Assembly: GCF_002382885.1 (NCBI RefSeq) | Contig: NZ_NWVL01000028.1 | Span: 29,914 to 93,913 of the forward strand | Origin: Streptomyces sp. WZ.A104 | Lineage (GTDB): Bacteria > Actinomycetota > Actinomycetes > Streptomycetales > Streptomycetaceae | Reading direction: 5' to 3' | Length of the DNA stretch: 64,000 nt | Shown: in pieces, positions 8,009-16,844 of the stretch | Layout of the letters: the number at the start of each line of letters is the position of its first letter | Position numbering within the stretch: the stretch's first letter is position 1 | The notes under the pieces: generated by a model | Database searches by the model: none | The model's input: only the letters and a program-made list of their open reading frames with translations | Told to the model about the DNA's origin: nothing | Made by a program: the position numbers and the translations under genes

Positions 8009-8383
8009 TCAGGCGCTCAGCGGACTGCGCTCCTCGTCGGCCGCCGACCGCGCGTCGGGGTAGACGTCGAAGAGGCGGCGCACCCCGAGCGCCCCCAGCA
8101 CCTTGTTGACGTGCGAACCGTCCTCCGCGCCCCGGGCCGGAAGGATCAGCCGCAGCCTGCCGCCGCAGGACTTCATCAGCCGCCGCGACGCGATCAGTAC
8201 GCCCACACCACTGGAGTCGCAGAAGAAGACGTCGGACAGGTCGAGCACCACATCGCGCCGCCCCTCGGCGACCGCCTCGTGGACGGACTGACGCACGACG
8301 GGTGAGGTCACCAGATCGAGTTCGCCCCGTATCCGGAGCACGGTCCAGTCACCCTGCTCGGTCTCGTCCACCTTCAGCGTCAC
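8009..8383 (-). CDS. STAS-domain anti-anti-sigma factor
   Basis: 124 aa, one STAS domain. The phosphoacceptor segment FFCDSSGVGVLIASRR carries the conserved serines at about 57-58. These proteins bind a RsbW-like kinase and release its sigma factor when dephosphorylated. The GTG at 8383 is preferred because the protein then begins at the STAS fold; a longer frame to 8617 has no domain in its extra 78 residues. It is divergent from a sigma factor gene (8713), the same arrangement as I recall for SCO4410/SCO4409 in S. coelicolor. A functional link to that sigma factor is plausible but not shown. Confidence 0.88.
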   Translation of the reverse strand: MTLKVDETEQGDWTVLRIRGELDLVTSPVVRQSVHEAVAEGRRDVVLDLSDVFFCDSSGVGVLIASRRLMKSCGGRLRLILPARGAEDGSHVNKVLGALGVRRLFDVYPDARSAADEERSPLSA

Positions 8384-8712
8384 GCGACTGGACCTCTCGT
8401 TCCGGGGGCTCCCGGCAACCCGGAAGTTTCCGTTCCTCCTCGCGGCTGCCCCACCGCGCCTCCATGAAACACCGACGTGCCCGCCGGAGCCCAGGCGGTT
8501 TCCGGCGGAAATGCTCACTTCGGCCCGTTTTCGCTGTTCAGAGATGGCGAGGAAGCGCCTGTGGCCGAAATGCACTACCGTCGGCGGCCACACCGCGCGG
8601 CAACGCAGTTGCCGCAAAGGCGCGTACGCCGCCCGCCCGGCGGACTACATTCGGTCAGCGAGGGCAGAGGGTGGATCTACCGGGCTGGGCAGAGGGCGGG
8701 GCTGGGGGTTTC
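8384..8712. other. Divergent promoter region, no gene seen
   Basis: This 329-base gap between the STAS and sigma factor genes holds no credible coding frame. The only clear structure is a 19-bp palindrome at 8597-8615. GC is somewhat lower than in flanking genes. Confidence 0.5.
8597..8615. promoter_or_regulatory. Palindrome upstream of the sigma factor gene
   Basis: GCGGCAAC-GCA-GTTGCCGC has perfect 8-bp arms with a 3-base centre, about 100 bases before the sigma factor start. It is a candidate regulator-binding site for this promoter. Confidence 0.45.
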
Positions 8713-9306
8713 ATGGCGAAGGACACACCGCCGCGCTGGGACCGCAGGATGCAGCAGAGGCTGGCCCGCGGCGAGGCGGCGGCGCTCGGTGAGCTGTACG
8801 ACCGGTTCGCCTCCCTCGTCCACAGCCAGGCCCACCGGATGCTGGACGACGAGGACGCCGCGGACTTGGTGACCCGCGAGGTCTTCGCCCAGGTCTGGGA
8901 GAACCCCGAGGCGTACGACCCGAAGCAGGGCTCGATGCGTTCCTGGGTGGCCCGGCTCACCCACCTCCAGTCCGTACGGCGGCTGCGCCGGGCGGCGGCC
9001 ACGTCGTACGAGGCGGAGCACGGCGAGGGCGCCGTGCCCGACCCGGAGGAGCTGGAGCGGCGGGTGAGCAGCGCCACGGCGGCCGCCCGCGCCGACTACA
9101 TCGTCTCCTCGATGCCCGCCCCGCTGCGGCAGGCACTGGAGCTGGCCTACATCCAGCGCCGCGACTACCGCCAGACCGCCGCGGACCTCGGGGTCACCGA
9201 GGACGAGGCCCGTCGCCGCCTCCGGCTGGGCCTCCAGCTGCTCTCCACCGCCAACGCCCGCCCGCTCGAAGGGACCGCGCCACCCGGTTACGGACGAGCC
9301 CGGTGA
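8713..9306 (+). CDS. ECF-type RNA polymerase sigma factor
   Basis: 197 aa. Region 2 is visible as ALGELYDRFASLVHSQAHRM...DAADLVTREVFAQVW, then SMRSWVARLTHLQSVRRLRR (2.3-2.4). Region 4 follows as LRQALELAYIQRRDYRQTAADLG with its HTH. The linker is short and there is no C-terminal extension, as in group 4 sigma factors. The ATG at 8713 has a G-rich ribosome site. The stop overlaps the start of the next gene, a zinc-finger anti-sigma fusion, so they form a classic sigma/anti-sigma pair. The signal sensed is unknown. Confidence 0.9.
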   Translation: MAKDTPPRWDRRMQQRLARGEAAALGELYDRFASLVHSQAHRMLDDEDAADLVTREVFAQVWENPEAYDPKQGSMRSWVARLTHLQSVRRLRRAAATSYEAEHGEGAVPDPEELERRVSSATAAARADYIVSSMPAPLRQALELAYIQRRDYRQTAADLGVTEDEARRRLRLGLQLLSTANARPLEGTAPPGYGRAR

Positions 9307-10727
9307 GCGGCGACGGCCGGGAGAGCGACGGCCGTGACGAGGAGGTGCGGGGCGCGCGCCGGATACCGGGCCCGCGCTGGGCGGCGGACGACCTCGACCT
9401 GGAGTCGATGCCGCCGCCCGTGCTGCCGCCGCCCGGCGACGCGGCCGCGCCCGACGAGGTCGTACCGGAACAGGCCGCGCCGGAGGACGCCGGGCCGGCT
9501 GCACACGTGGCCGAACGGATCGCGCCCGGCGACGACGTGTACGAGGACGGCCTGCGGGAGGCCCCCATGCCCTCCGGAACCGAGCCGGACGAGTGGCCGG
9601 GACCGCCCCGGCCGACACCCGCGCCGGTCCTCTCGCACCAGGTCCTCAAGGCGCTCCTCGGTGCCTGGGCGCTGTCCGCCTGTTCGGCGGAGGAGACCGC
9701 CGCCGTGGAGGACCACCTCACCGGGTGCGCCCCGTGCGCGGACGAGGCGCTGCGGCTGCGGGACGCCGTGGGGCTGCTGCACACCGGCGGCTCGCTGGAC
9801 CTCGATCCGACCTTGCGGACCCGGGTGATGGACGGCTGCCTGGGCCGTCGCCCGGCCCGGATTCCCGTTCCCGAGTGGGCCGCGCCGTACGACGCCGAGA
9901 CCGCCCGGCTGGACGCTCTGCTCCGCGACATCGGGGACGCCGAATGGCATGCGCCGGTGCGGCTCCAGTGGTTCGAGGAGGAGCGCCCGGTCAGCCGCCG
10001 GGCGACGGTCGCCGCGGTGATCGGCCATCTGAGGGCGGTCGACGGGCTGCTGTCCGCCGCGCTCGGCCTCGACGACCCGCTCGGCGGCGGCGACGTACCG
10101 CTCGACCCCACCGAGCGCACCGAGGCGTACTGGTCGGCGACGCGGCCGCCGGCCACCCGTGCCGTCCGCGAGCCCTGGCGGGACCAGAGCCACGAGCTGA
10201 TCCGTACGGCGTCCCTCGCCGGGCGGAACGTCGCCGAGACCTACGTCTCCTACGGTGCCTTCGCCCTGCCGCTCCAGGACGCGCTGCTGGAGCGGGCCTT
10301 CGAGTGCTGGGTGCATGGCGGGGACATCGCCGACGCCGTGGACTACCCGTACAAGGCCCCGTCCGCCGCCCATCTGCACCGGATGATCGACCTCGCGGCC
10401 CGGCTGCTCCCGGCCGCCCTCGCGGGCCGCCGCGGCGCCGGACTGGCCGGACCGGTCAGGGAACTGGTCGCGGCCGGGGCGCCGGGCCGCTCGCTCCACC
10501 TGGAGATCGAGGGGCACGGCGGGGGCGACTGGTACATCGCGCTGGACTCACCGGCCGCCGTCGGGTCGCCCGAGCGCGCGGTGGCGACGGTGGCCCTGGA
10601 CGGGGTGGAGTTCTGCCGGCTCGTCGCGGGCCACATCCCGCCGGTGGAAGCGGCGGCGGGCCAGGAGGGCGACCGGGAGGCCATCCGCGACGTGCTGTTC
10701 GCGGCGGCCTCGCTCAGCCGGTTGTGA
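9303..10727 (+). CDS. Zinc-finger anti-sigma domain fused to an MDMPI/DinB-like domain
   Basis: 474 aa, starting at a GTG that overlaps the sigma factor stop. Residues 1-105 are acidic and Pro-rich low complexity. Around 110-160 there is a zf-HC2/ZAS-like segment with the H-x3-C-x2-C core (EDHLTGCAPC), the zinc site of cytoplasmic anti-sigma factors. From about 195 onward the protein resembles mycothiol-dependent maleylpyruvate isomerase/DinB-type proteins (ARLDALLRDIGDAEWHAP, later CWVHGGDIADAV). I see no transmembrane helix. The likely role is to hold the upstream sigma factor, with the MDMPI part as possible sensor or thiol-linked switch; that role is inference. Confidence 0.8.
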   Translation: MSGDGRESDGRDEEVRGARRIPGPRWAADDLDLESMPPPVLPPPGDAAAPDEVVPEQAAPEDAGPAAHVAERIAPGDDVYEDGLREAPMPSGTEPDEWPGPPRPTPAPVLSHQVLKALLGAWALSACSAEETAAVEDHLTGCAPCADEALRLRDAVGLLHTGGSLDLDPTLRTRVMDGCLGRRPARIPVPEWAAPYDAETARLDALLRDIGDAEWHAPVRLQWFEEERPVSRRATVAAVIGHLRAVDGLLSAALGLDDPLGGGDVPLDPTERTEAYWSATRPPATRAVREPWRDQSHELIRTASLAGRNVAETYVSYGAFALPLQDALLERAFECWVHGGDIADAVDYPYKAPSAAHLHRMIDLAARLLPAALAGRRGAGLAGPVRELVAAGAPGRSLHLEIEGHGGGDWYIALDSPAAVGSPERAVATVALDGVEFCRLVAGHIPPVEAAAGQEGDREAIRDVLFAAASLSRL

Positions 10728-10742
10728 CGCGGCGCCCGAGGG

Positions 10743-11618
10743 CTACGCGAAGATCACCGTACGGCGGCCGTTGAGCAGGATGCGCCGCTCCGCGTGCCAC
10801 TTCACCGCGCGCGCCAGCGCCTGGCACTCCACGTCGCGCCCGATCGCGACCAGCTGGTCCGGGGTGACGTCGTGACCCACCCGCTCGACCTCCTGCTCGA
10901 TGATCGGGCCCTCGTCGAGGTCGGCGGTGACGTAGTGCGCGGTGGCGCCGATCAGCTTCACCCCGCGCGCGTGTGCCTGGTGGTAGGGCTTGGCGCCCTT
11001 GAAGCTCGGCAGGAACGAGTGGTGGATGTTGATGATCCGGCCGCTCAGCTGCTTGCACAGGTCGTCGGAGAGGACCTGCATGTAGCGGGCCAGGACGACG
11101 AGCTCGACGTTCTCCTCGCGGACCAGCTCCAGCAGCTGCGCCTCGGCCTCGGGCTTGTTCTCCTTCGTCACCGGGAGGTGCCGGAAGGGGATGCCGTACG
11201 AGGCGACCAGCTCGGCGAAGTCCGTGTGGTTGGAGACGACGGCCGCGATCTCGACCGGCAGCGCGCCCGTACGGGAACGGAACAGCAGGTCGTTGAGGCA
11301 GTGGCCGAACTTGCTGACCATCAGCACGACCCGCATCTTCTCCTCGGGCCGGTGGATCTGCCACTCCATCCGGAAGGCCTCCCCGATCGCGGCGAAGCTG
11401 GCCCGCAGCTTGTCCACCGTCACGGTGGCGTCCGAGGAGAAGTGGACGCGCATGAAGAACAGACCCGTGTCGTGGTCCCCGAACTGCTGACTGTCCTCGA
11501 TGTTGCAGCCGGTCATGAAGAGGTAGCTCGACACGGCGTGCACGATGCCCTGTTTGTCGGGGCAGGAGAGCGTGAGGACGTACTGCTGGGGCGGGGCGGT
11601 GGGCTGCGGTGCGGTCAT
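10743..11618 (-). CDS. purU: Formyltetrahydrofolate deformylase
   Basis: 291 aa, normal family length. It hydrolyses 10-formyl-THF to formate and THF, balancing one-carbon pools and supplying formate to PurT-type purine synthesis. An N-terminal ACT domain (about 14-90, starting LTLSCPDKQGIVHAVS) precedes a formyltransferase domain. That domain contains the catalytic NIHHSFLP (N197, H199) and the Asp of TADLDEGPI (about 233-235). The GHCLND and KGAKPYHQA signatures of PurU are present. A DUF gene lies upstream in the same direction, as I recall for S. coelicolor SCO4403/SCO4402. Confidence 0.95.
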   Translation of the reverse strand: MTAPQPTAPPQQYVLTLSCPDKQGIVHAVSSYLFMTGCNIEDSQQFGDHDTGLFFMRVHFSSDATVTVDKLRASFAAIGEAFRMEWQIHRPEEKMRVVLMVSKFGHCLNDLLFRSRTGALPVEIAAVVSNHTDFAELVASYGIPFRHLPVTKENKPEAEAQLLELVREENVELVVLARYMQVLSDDLCKQLSGRIINIHHSFLPSFKGAKPYHQAHARGVKLIGATAHYVTADLDEGPIIEQEVERVGHDVTPDQLVAIGRDVECQALARAVKWHAERRILLNGRRTVIFA

Positions 11619-11646
11619 CCTCGTAGGGTGCCACAGCCGCCGGGTG

Positions 11647-12144
11647 CTAGGCGGTCCTGGTCATGATGCGGATGACGTCCAGGGAGCGCGGGGGCGTGTC
11701 CGGGTCCTCGGAGTCGTTGACGGCGAGCAGCACGTGCGCCTCGCGCGCCGCCCGGACCGCCTCCGGCCAGCCCTGATGGTCCAGATAGGCGGAGACGGGG
11801 GCGTCCGCGCCGACCTGGTGCATGATCCGCAGGACGCGCAGGGCGGCCGTGTCCACGGCGGCCGCCTCGGCGGCGTCCCTGAATATGGTGCCGACGTACT
11901 TCTCGGCGGACCAGTTGTCGAGCCAGGTGTCCTCGACCAGTCGGTAAACGGCGTCGGTGACGTCCCCGTATCCCTCCCGGCCGGCGAGCCAGCACTCGTG
12001 GTGGAAGTCGGGGTCGGAGAGCATGTGCAGCGCCGAGCGCACGTTGGTGCGCCAGCGCCACCACGGCATGTCAGTGAGCGGCATGCCGCCCATGGTGGAG
12101 GAGCGACGGCCGCGACGGGAAGAGTTCTCCGAACCTTGCTGCAC
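11647..12144 (-). CDS. SCO4402-family conserved protein
   Basis: About 165 aa, of the uncharacterised Streptomyces family I know as SCO4402. The conserved part begins at PLTDMPWWRWRTNVRSALHML and includes Trp-rich and Asp-rich helices (FHHECWLAGREGYGD, EDTWLDNWSAEKYVGTIFRD). No catalytic motif, signal peptide or membrane segment is visible. Start is uncertain: GTG at 12174 or 12144, or ATG at 12093 or 12084, all in frame; none has a perfect ribosome site. It precedes purU in the same direction with a 28-base gap. Function unknown. Confidence 0.75.
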   Translation of the reverse strand: MQQGSENSSRRGRRSSTMGGMPLTDMPWWRWRTNVRSALHMLSDPDFHHECWLAGREGYGDVTDAVYRLVEDTWLDNWSAEKYVGTIFRDAAEAAAVDTAALRVLRIMHQVGADAPVSAYLDHQGWPEAVRAAREAHVLLAVNDSEDPDTPPRSLDVIRIMTRTA

Positions 12145-12267
12145 GGTCGTCGATCGTACGTTCCTCGGCCGCACCCCCGCACGGCCCCCCGTAATTCACC
12201 GGGACATCACCGAGCGTTGAGAATCACACACCGCGCCGTTACCCCGGGCGCGGAAGGATTCGGTGCC

Positions 12268-13539
12268 ATGACCGGACGGCGACGCGCCCTGTTCCCCCGC
12301 CCCTTCCAGCACGGCATCACCGCGGCGGCCGCAGGTGCGTTGCTGCTGACCGGCTGCGGTGTGCTCCCTGGAACCTCGGGGGGATCCAGGGAGCCCGTGA
12401 CCGTGATGACGTGGGCGCCCGACCGCTCGGACGACGTCAGCGCGGTGCAGAAGGCCGGAGTGCCCGTGATGGCCCGGGCGTACGCCCGCTGGGTCAACGA
12501 CACCGGCGGTATCGGGGGGCGCGAGCTGCGGGTGATCGTCTGCGACGAGGGCGACACCGCGCTCGGCGCCGAGCGGTGCGCGCGGGAGGCCGTCAAGAAG
12601 GAGGTGGCCGCCGTCGTCGGCTCGTACAGCCGGCACGGGCAGAGCTTCATGCCCGCGCTGGAGGCGGGCGGCGTCCCGTACATCGGCGGCTACGGCGCCT
12701 CCACCGAGGAGTTCAGCAGCTACCTCTCCTACCCGGTCAACGGCGGCCAGTCCGCGCTGCTGGCCGGTCACGGCCAGCAGCTGGCGCGTTCCTGCGCGCG
12801 GGTCTCGCTGGTCCGGCCCGACACGATCGGCGGCGACGGCATGCCGCAGCTCCTCGACAACGGGCTGTTGGCCGCCGACCGGCCGAAGTCCACCGACATC
12901 CTGGCCCCCGAGGACGCCACCTCCTACGACAAGCAGGCCGCGAAGGCTCTGGAGCGGTCCGGCGGCAGCTGTGTGACGGCGGTGCTCGGTTCCCGCACGG
13001 AGACGTTCTTCGACTCCTTCCGCCGACTGGAGGCGGAAGGCGAGCGGGTCACGGTCTCCTCCGTCCTCGGCAGCGTCAGCCAGCCGCTCATCACCCGCAC
13101 GGGCGGCCGGAACAGCCCGTTCGAGGGGGCCCACGTCACCGGCTGGTACCCGGAATCGGGCGACGCCCGGTGGAAGGAGATGCGCTCGGTGGTCAAGCGT
13201 TACGCCTTCGGGGACAACCGCATCGACCCGGACGACACCGCCGTCCAGACGACGTGGATCGCGTACACGGCGCTGCGGGCGGCCGTCGCGGCGATCGACG
13301 ACGACAAGGTCACCTCGGGCCGGATCGCCGCCGCCCTCAACCGGGGCACCGAGGTCGACACCGGCGGCCTGACCCCGACGCTCCGCTGGCGCTTCCGGGA
13401 CCTGGTGGGCGCGTCCGCCTACCCGCGCATCGTCAACACGAAGGTGACGTTCCAGGTGGTCCGCGAGGGCCGTCTCACCGCCGAGAGGGAGGGCTTCGTG
13501 GACGTCGCGGAGGCCCTGACGGACGCCCCGCACATCTGA
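12268..13539 (+). CDS. ABC-type substrate-binding lipoprotein (Leu/Ile/Val-type)
   Basis: 423 aa with a twin-Arg-like basic start, hydrophobic helix and lipobox LLTGC, so it is an exported lipoprotein. The mature part is a periplasmic-binding-protein type 1 fold of the branched-chain amino acid/receptor family (ARWVNDTGGIGGRELRVIVCDEGD, AAVVGSYSRHG, WIAYTALRAAVAAI). GGAAGG precedes the ATG. No permease or ATPase gene is adjacent, so it is an orphan binding protein and may serve a sensor or a distant transporter. Ligand unknown. Confidence 0.87.
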   Translation: MTGRRRALFPRPFQHGITAAAAGALLLTGCGVLPGTSGGSREPVTVMTWAPDRSDDVSAVQKAGVPVMARAYARWVNDTGGIGGRELRVIVCDEGDTALGAERCAREAVKKEVAAVVGSYSRHGQSFMPALEAGGVPYIGGYGASTEEFSSYLSYPVNGGQSALLAGHGQQLARSCARVSLVRPDTIGGDGMPQLLDNGLLAADRPKSTDILAPEDATSYDKQAAKALERSGGSCVTAVLGSRTETFFDSFRRLEAEGERVTVSSVLGSVSQPLITRTGGRNSPFEGAHVTGWYPESGDARWKEMRSVVKRYAFGDNRIDPDDTAVQTTWIAYTALRAAVAAIDDDKVTSGRIAAALNRGTEVDTGGLTPTLRWRFRDLVGASAYPRIVNTKVTFQVVREGRLTAEREGFVDVAEALTDAPHI

Positions 13540-13583
13540 CGGCCGGGGCCCGGTCGGCGCCGGACCCCGGTCTTCCGCTCAGC

Positions 13584-13648
13584 GGGCTCGGAGGCCCAGG
13601 AGGGCTCGGAGGGCTCGGAGGGCTCGGAGGGCTCGGAGGGCTCGGAGG
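13584..13648. repeat. 9-bp tandem repeat (GGGCTCGGA)n
   Basis: About six copies of GGGCTCGGA, one interrupted, fill the spacer between two convergent genes (stops at 13539 and 13657). The array abuts the stop codon of the leftward gene. Confidence 0.9.
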
Positions 13649-13656
13649 CCGGTCGC

Positions 13657-15288
13657 TCAGAGCTCGGTGTACGCGTGCTTGGTGAGGCCGTACTTCGCGG
13701 CGATCACGTTCCAGAGCCGCGACGCCTCGCGCTTGGCCTGGGTGGCCACCCCGCTCTGCTCGTTGCCGCTGGCCGTCTCCTTCGTCGTCCGGGCCTGGCC
13801 GCCCTTGCAGACGTTCTTGTTCTTCTTGGCCTGCCGGGCCCAGGTGGCGTAGTGCTCGTCGGCCGCGGCGGATGCCTTCCACGCCCGGGTGAGCGAGGAC
13901 GTCAGTTCGGCGTGGCGCGGCAGCTCGTCCAGGGTCAGGCCGTCGAGTCGGGTCAGCAGGTCGCGGCGCTGCTGGGCGGCGCCCCTGAGATCGGTGTTCG
14001 CCCGGTCCAGGTCCTTGCAGGACTTGATCTTCTCGACCGCGCTGATCACCGCGGCGCGGCTGTTGTTGCTGTCGGCCAGGAGCTTGTCCAGCGCCTCGGC
14101 CTGCGGCTTCGCGGGGTCGGGCGCCGCCTTGGGGGTGGGCTCCTCGGCCGGGGGTGAACTCTGCGCCGCCACCGTCTGCTTGTCGTCCTTGGGGGAGTCG
14201 CCGCCGCCGCTCATCAGGGCGCCCGCGCCGAGCCCGAGGACCGCGCAGCCGACGACGACGGCGGCGATCAGCGGGACGTGCGCGGAGCGCCGGCGCGGCG
14301 GCTCGCCGTCCTGGTGCGGGGGCGGCCCGTCGTGCTCCGCACGGCCCTGGAGCCCCTGGAGGCCGGACTGGTAGCCCGGGGAAGCCTGGTGGGACTGGGG
14401 AGCGTGGGGCGGCAACTGCTCGCCCCGGTGCGGCTGCTGGGGCTGGTGGCCCTGCTGCGGAGGCTGCTGGTACGGGGGCGGGGCCTGCTGCCCCTGGTGC
14501 GGGGGCGGGGCCTGCTGCCCCGTGTCGAACTGCGGCATCTGCCGTGTGCCGCCCGCCGGCCCCTCCGCGCGGAACAGGTTGTCGAACTCCGCGGGCGGCT
14601 GCCGGTCCCCCGGCGCGCCCGGCCTGCCCCCGTACGGGGCGCCGCCGGGCACCGGAGGTATGTACTGCGTGGCATCCGCGTCGCCGCCGTGCTGGGGCAT
14701 CCCGACGGGCCCGGAGCCTCCCGGGACGGGCGCGATGTACTGCGTGGCGTCCGCGTCGCCGCCGGGAACACCGGGAGCCCCGGGGCCTCCCCGCGTGCCC
14801 GGCACGGCCTCCGGCGGCAGCGGCTGCGCGTACGGCAGGGGCTGGGACTGCTGCTGCGACCGGGGCTGCTGGTACGAGCCGTGCTGCTGGGCCTGCTGCT
14901 GGTACGAGCCCTGCTGCTGGGGTTGCTGATACGCCCCGGGCTGCTGGGGTTGCTGATACGCGTCCGGCTGCTGGTACGCCCCGGCGCCCGGCGTCTGCGC
15001 GGGCGGAAGGGGTTGTGCCTGCGCCTGGGGCTGCGGGTAGCCATAGTGTCCCGACGCCTGCGGGTCCGGCTGCGGCGGCGCGTCGGACTGCGGCCCCCAC
15101 GGCTGCCCCCACGGCTGTCCGCCCGCGGGGGCCGCCTGCTCGCCGTGTCCGCCGTGCGTGCCCTGCCCTCCGGCCGCGGGTCCCCCCTGGGTCCAGGGGG
15201 CACCGCCGTCGGCGGGCAGGACGACACCCTCGTGCGCGGGTCGTGCGGCGGGGAGCTGTTGCTCGCCGCCCTGTCCGCTCTGCGTCAC
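13657..15288 (-). CDS. Pro/Gln-rich membrane-anchored protein
   Basis: 543 aa. Residues 1 to about 330 are low-complexity, rich in Gln, Pro, Gly and Tyr, with YQQP-type repeats and two copies of DADATQYI[AP]PVPGG. A basic RRRSAHVP then leads a single transmembrane helix (about 335-358), and a 180-residue helical domain with two Cys lies outside (KIKSCKDL...KNKNVCKGG). The topology is a long disordered cytoplasmic tail plus an extracellular domain. AGGAG precedes the GTG at 15288. Similar tails occur on Streptomyces cell-envelope and signalling proteins. I do not recognise the outer domain; function unknown. Confidence 0.82.
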   Translation of the reverse strand: MTQSGQGGEQQLPAARPAHEGVVLPADGGAPWTQGGPAAGGQGTHGGHGEQAAPAGGQPWGQPWGPQSDAPPQPDPQASGHYGYPQPQAQAQPLPPAQTPGAGAYQQPDAYQQPQQPGAYQQPQQQGSYQQQAQQHGSYQQPRSQQQSQPLPYAQPLPPEAVPGTRGGPGAPGVPGGDADATQYIAPVPGGSGPVGMPQHGGDADATQYIPPVPGGAPYGGRPGAPGDRQPPAEFDNLFRAEGPAGGTRQMPQFDTGQQAPPPHQGQQAPPPYQQPPQQGHQPQQPHRGEQLPPHAPQSHQASPGYQSGLQGLQGRAEHDGPPPHQDGEPPRRRSAHVPLIAAVVVGCAVLGLGAGALMSGGGDSPKDDKQTVAAQSSPPAEEPTPKAAPDPAKPQAEALDKLLADSNNSRAAVISAVEKIKSCKDLDRANTDLRGAAQQRRDLLTRLDGLTLDELPRHAELTSSLTRAWKASAAADEHYATWARQAKKNKNVCKGGQARTTKETASGNEQSGVATQAKREASRLWNVIAAKYGLTKHAYTEL

Positions 15289-15461
15289 CGGGACTCCTAC
15301 GTGTGAACCTACGGAATCGTCGGCTCACGCTATCGGGTGGTCACCCGCCTCCGCCAAGCGCGTAGGGCCCCTCACGACCCCTTCACAGCGGGGGTAACAT
15401 CCGGCCGCCCCACGACGCTGTTATCGGACGGACCCGCGCGACCGGGCCCGCAACCGCGGGC

Positions 15462-16844
15462 TCACGCCGCCTGGAGCTCCAGCCGCTCACCGAACTCCCG
15501 TACCACGGGCTCCTCGGCGTAGGGCGCGAGCCGCTGCTGGAGGTCGTCGAGGTATTCGGCGCCCCGGGTGGAACGCACCGTCCCCAGGAGCTCCATCGCC
15601 CGCGTCCCCGTGTGGCAGGCCCGCTCCACCTCGCGCTGCTGGACCTGGGCCGAGGCGAGGAGCACCAGCCCGATGCCCCGGCGCCGCGCCCGGGTCTCCG
15701 GCAGCGCGGCCAGCGCCTCCCTGGCCCGCCGGGCGGCCTCCTGCGCCTGCCCCAGGTCCCGGTGGCAGTGGGCCAGTTCGTCCGCGAGGTAGCCCGCGTC
15801 GAAGTGCGCGATCCAGACCGGGTCGTCGCCCGTGTCCGGGTCGGCCTGCTCCAGCGCGGCGGCCGCCCGCCCCGCCACCGCGTGGCAGGTCCTGGCGTCC
15901 CCGAGCAGCGCGTGCCCCCGGGCCTCGGCCGCGTAGAACATCGCCTGGGCGCGGGGGGTGACCTGCCCCCGGGCTCCTTCCTGTGCGGCGCGGGCCAGTT
16001 GGGCGATCTCGCGCGGGTTGCCGAGCTGGGCGGCGAGATGGCTCATGGAGGCGGCCAGCACATAGCCGCCGTAGGCCCGGTCGCCCGCCGCCTGTGCGAG
16101 CCGCAGGGCCTGGATGTAGTACCGCTGGGCGAGGCCGGGCTGACCGGTGTCGACCGCCATGTACCCGCCGAGTTCGGTGAGCCGGGCCACCGCGCCGAAC
16201 AGCTCACGCCCCACCTGTTCGCGGTACGCCCCCGAAAGCAGCCCGGAGACCACGCTGTTGAGGTAGTGCACGAGCACCGGGCGGACATGGCCGCTGCCGA
16301 AGCGGTGGTCGAGGTCGGTCAGGGCGGTGGTCATCGCCCGCACCGCCTCCACGTCGGACATCCCGACCCGGGCCCCGGCCGGCCGCTCGACCTGCGGGTC
16401 GGTGCCGGAGATCAGCCAGTCCCGGCTGGGCTCGACCAGTGCGGAGGCGGCGATGGCCGAACCGGTGAGCAGATCGCGGCGGCCCACGTCGCTGCGCCAC
16501 AGCTCGCAGACCTGCTCGACGGCCCCGGCCACGGTCGGCGCGTACTGGAGGCCGACGCCGGAGGCCAGGTTCTTGCCGTTGGCCATGCCGATCTCGTCGA
16601 TGGTGACCGTACGGCCGAGCTTGCGGCCGAGCGCCTCGGCGATGATCCCCGGGGCCCGGCCGCGGGGTTGCTGTCCGCGCAGCCAGCGCGCCACGGAGGT
16701 CTTGTCGTAGCGCAGGTCGAGCCCTCGCTCGGCCCCGACCATGTTCACGCGGCGCGCGAGGCCCGCGTTGGAACAGGCGGCTTCCTGGATGAGCGTCTGG
16801 AGCCGTTCGTTGGGCTGGCGGGCTACGAGAGGCCTTGCAGCCAT
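15462..16844 (-). CDS. HTH-TPR transcriptional regulator (NsdA-like)
   Basis: 460 aa. The first 90 residues hold a divergent HTH (NAGLARRVNM...DKTSVARWLRGQQPRGRAPGIIAEALGRKLGR). The rest is helical repeat sequence of TPR type (GYMAVDTGQPGLAQRYYIQALRLAQAAGD, AYGGYVLAASMSHLAAQLG). This layout is shared by NsdA and related Streptomyces regulators of sporulation and antibiotic production; which paralogue this is I cannot say. The ATG at 16844 is chosen for the AGGGGG just upstream. An ATGCGCAT palindrome lies in the promoter (about 16917-16924). Confidence 0.82.
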   Translation of the reverse strand: MAARPLVARQPNERLQTLIQEAACSNAGLARRVNMVGAERGLDLRYDKTSVARWLRGQQPRGRAPGIIAEALGRKLGRTVTIDEIGMANGKNLASGVGLQYAPTVAGAVEQVCELWRSDVGRRDLLTGSAIAASALVEPSRDWLISGTDPQVERPAGARVGMSDVEAVRAMTTALTDLDHRFGSGHVRPVLVHYLNSVVSGLLSGAYREQVGRELFGAVARLTELGGYMAVDTGQPGLAQRYYIQALRLAQAAGDRAYGGYVLAASMSHLAAQLGNPREIAQLARAAQEGARGQVTPRAQAMFYAAEARGHALLGDARTCHAVAGRAAAALEQADPDTGDDPVWIAHFDAGYLADELAHCHRDLGQAQEAARRAREALAALPETRARRRGIGLVLLASAQVQQREVERACHTGTRAMELLGTVRSTRGAEYLDDLQQRLAPYAEEPVVREFGERLELQAA

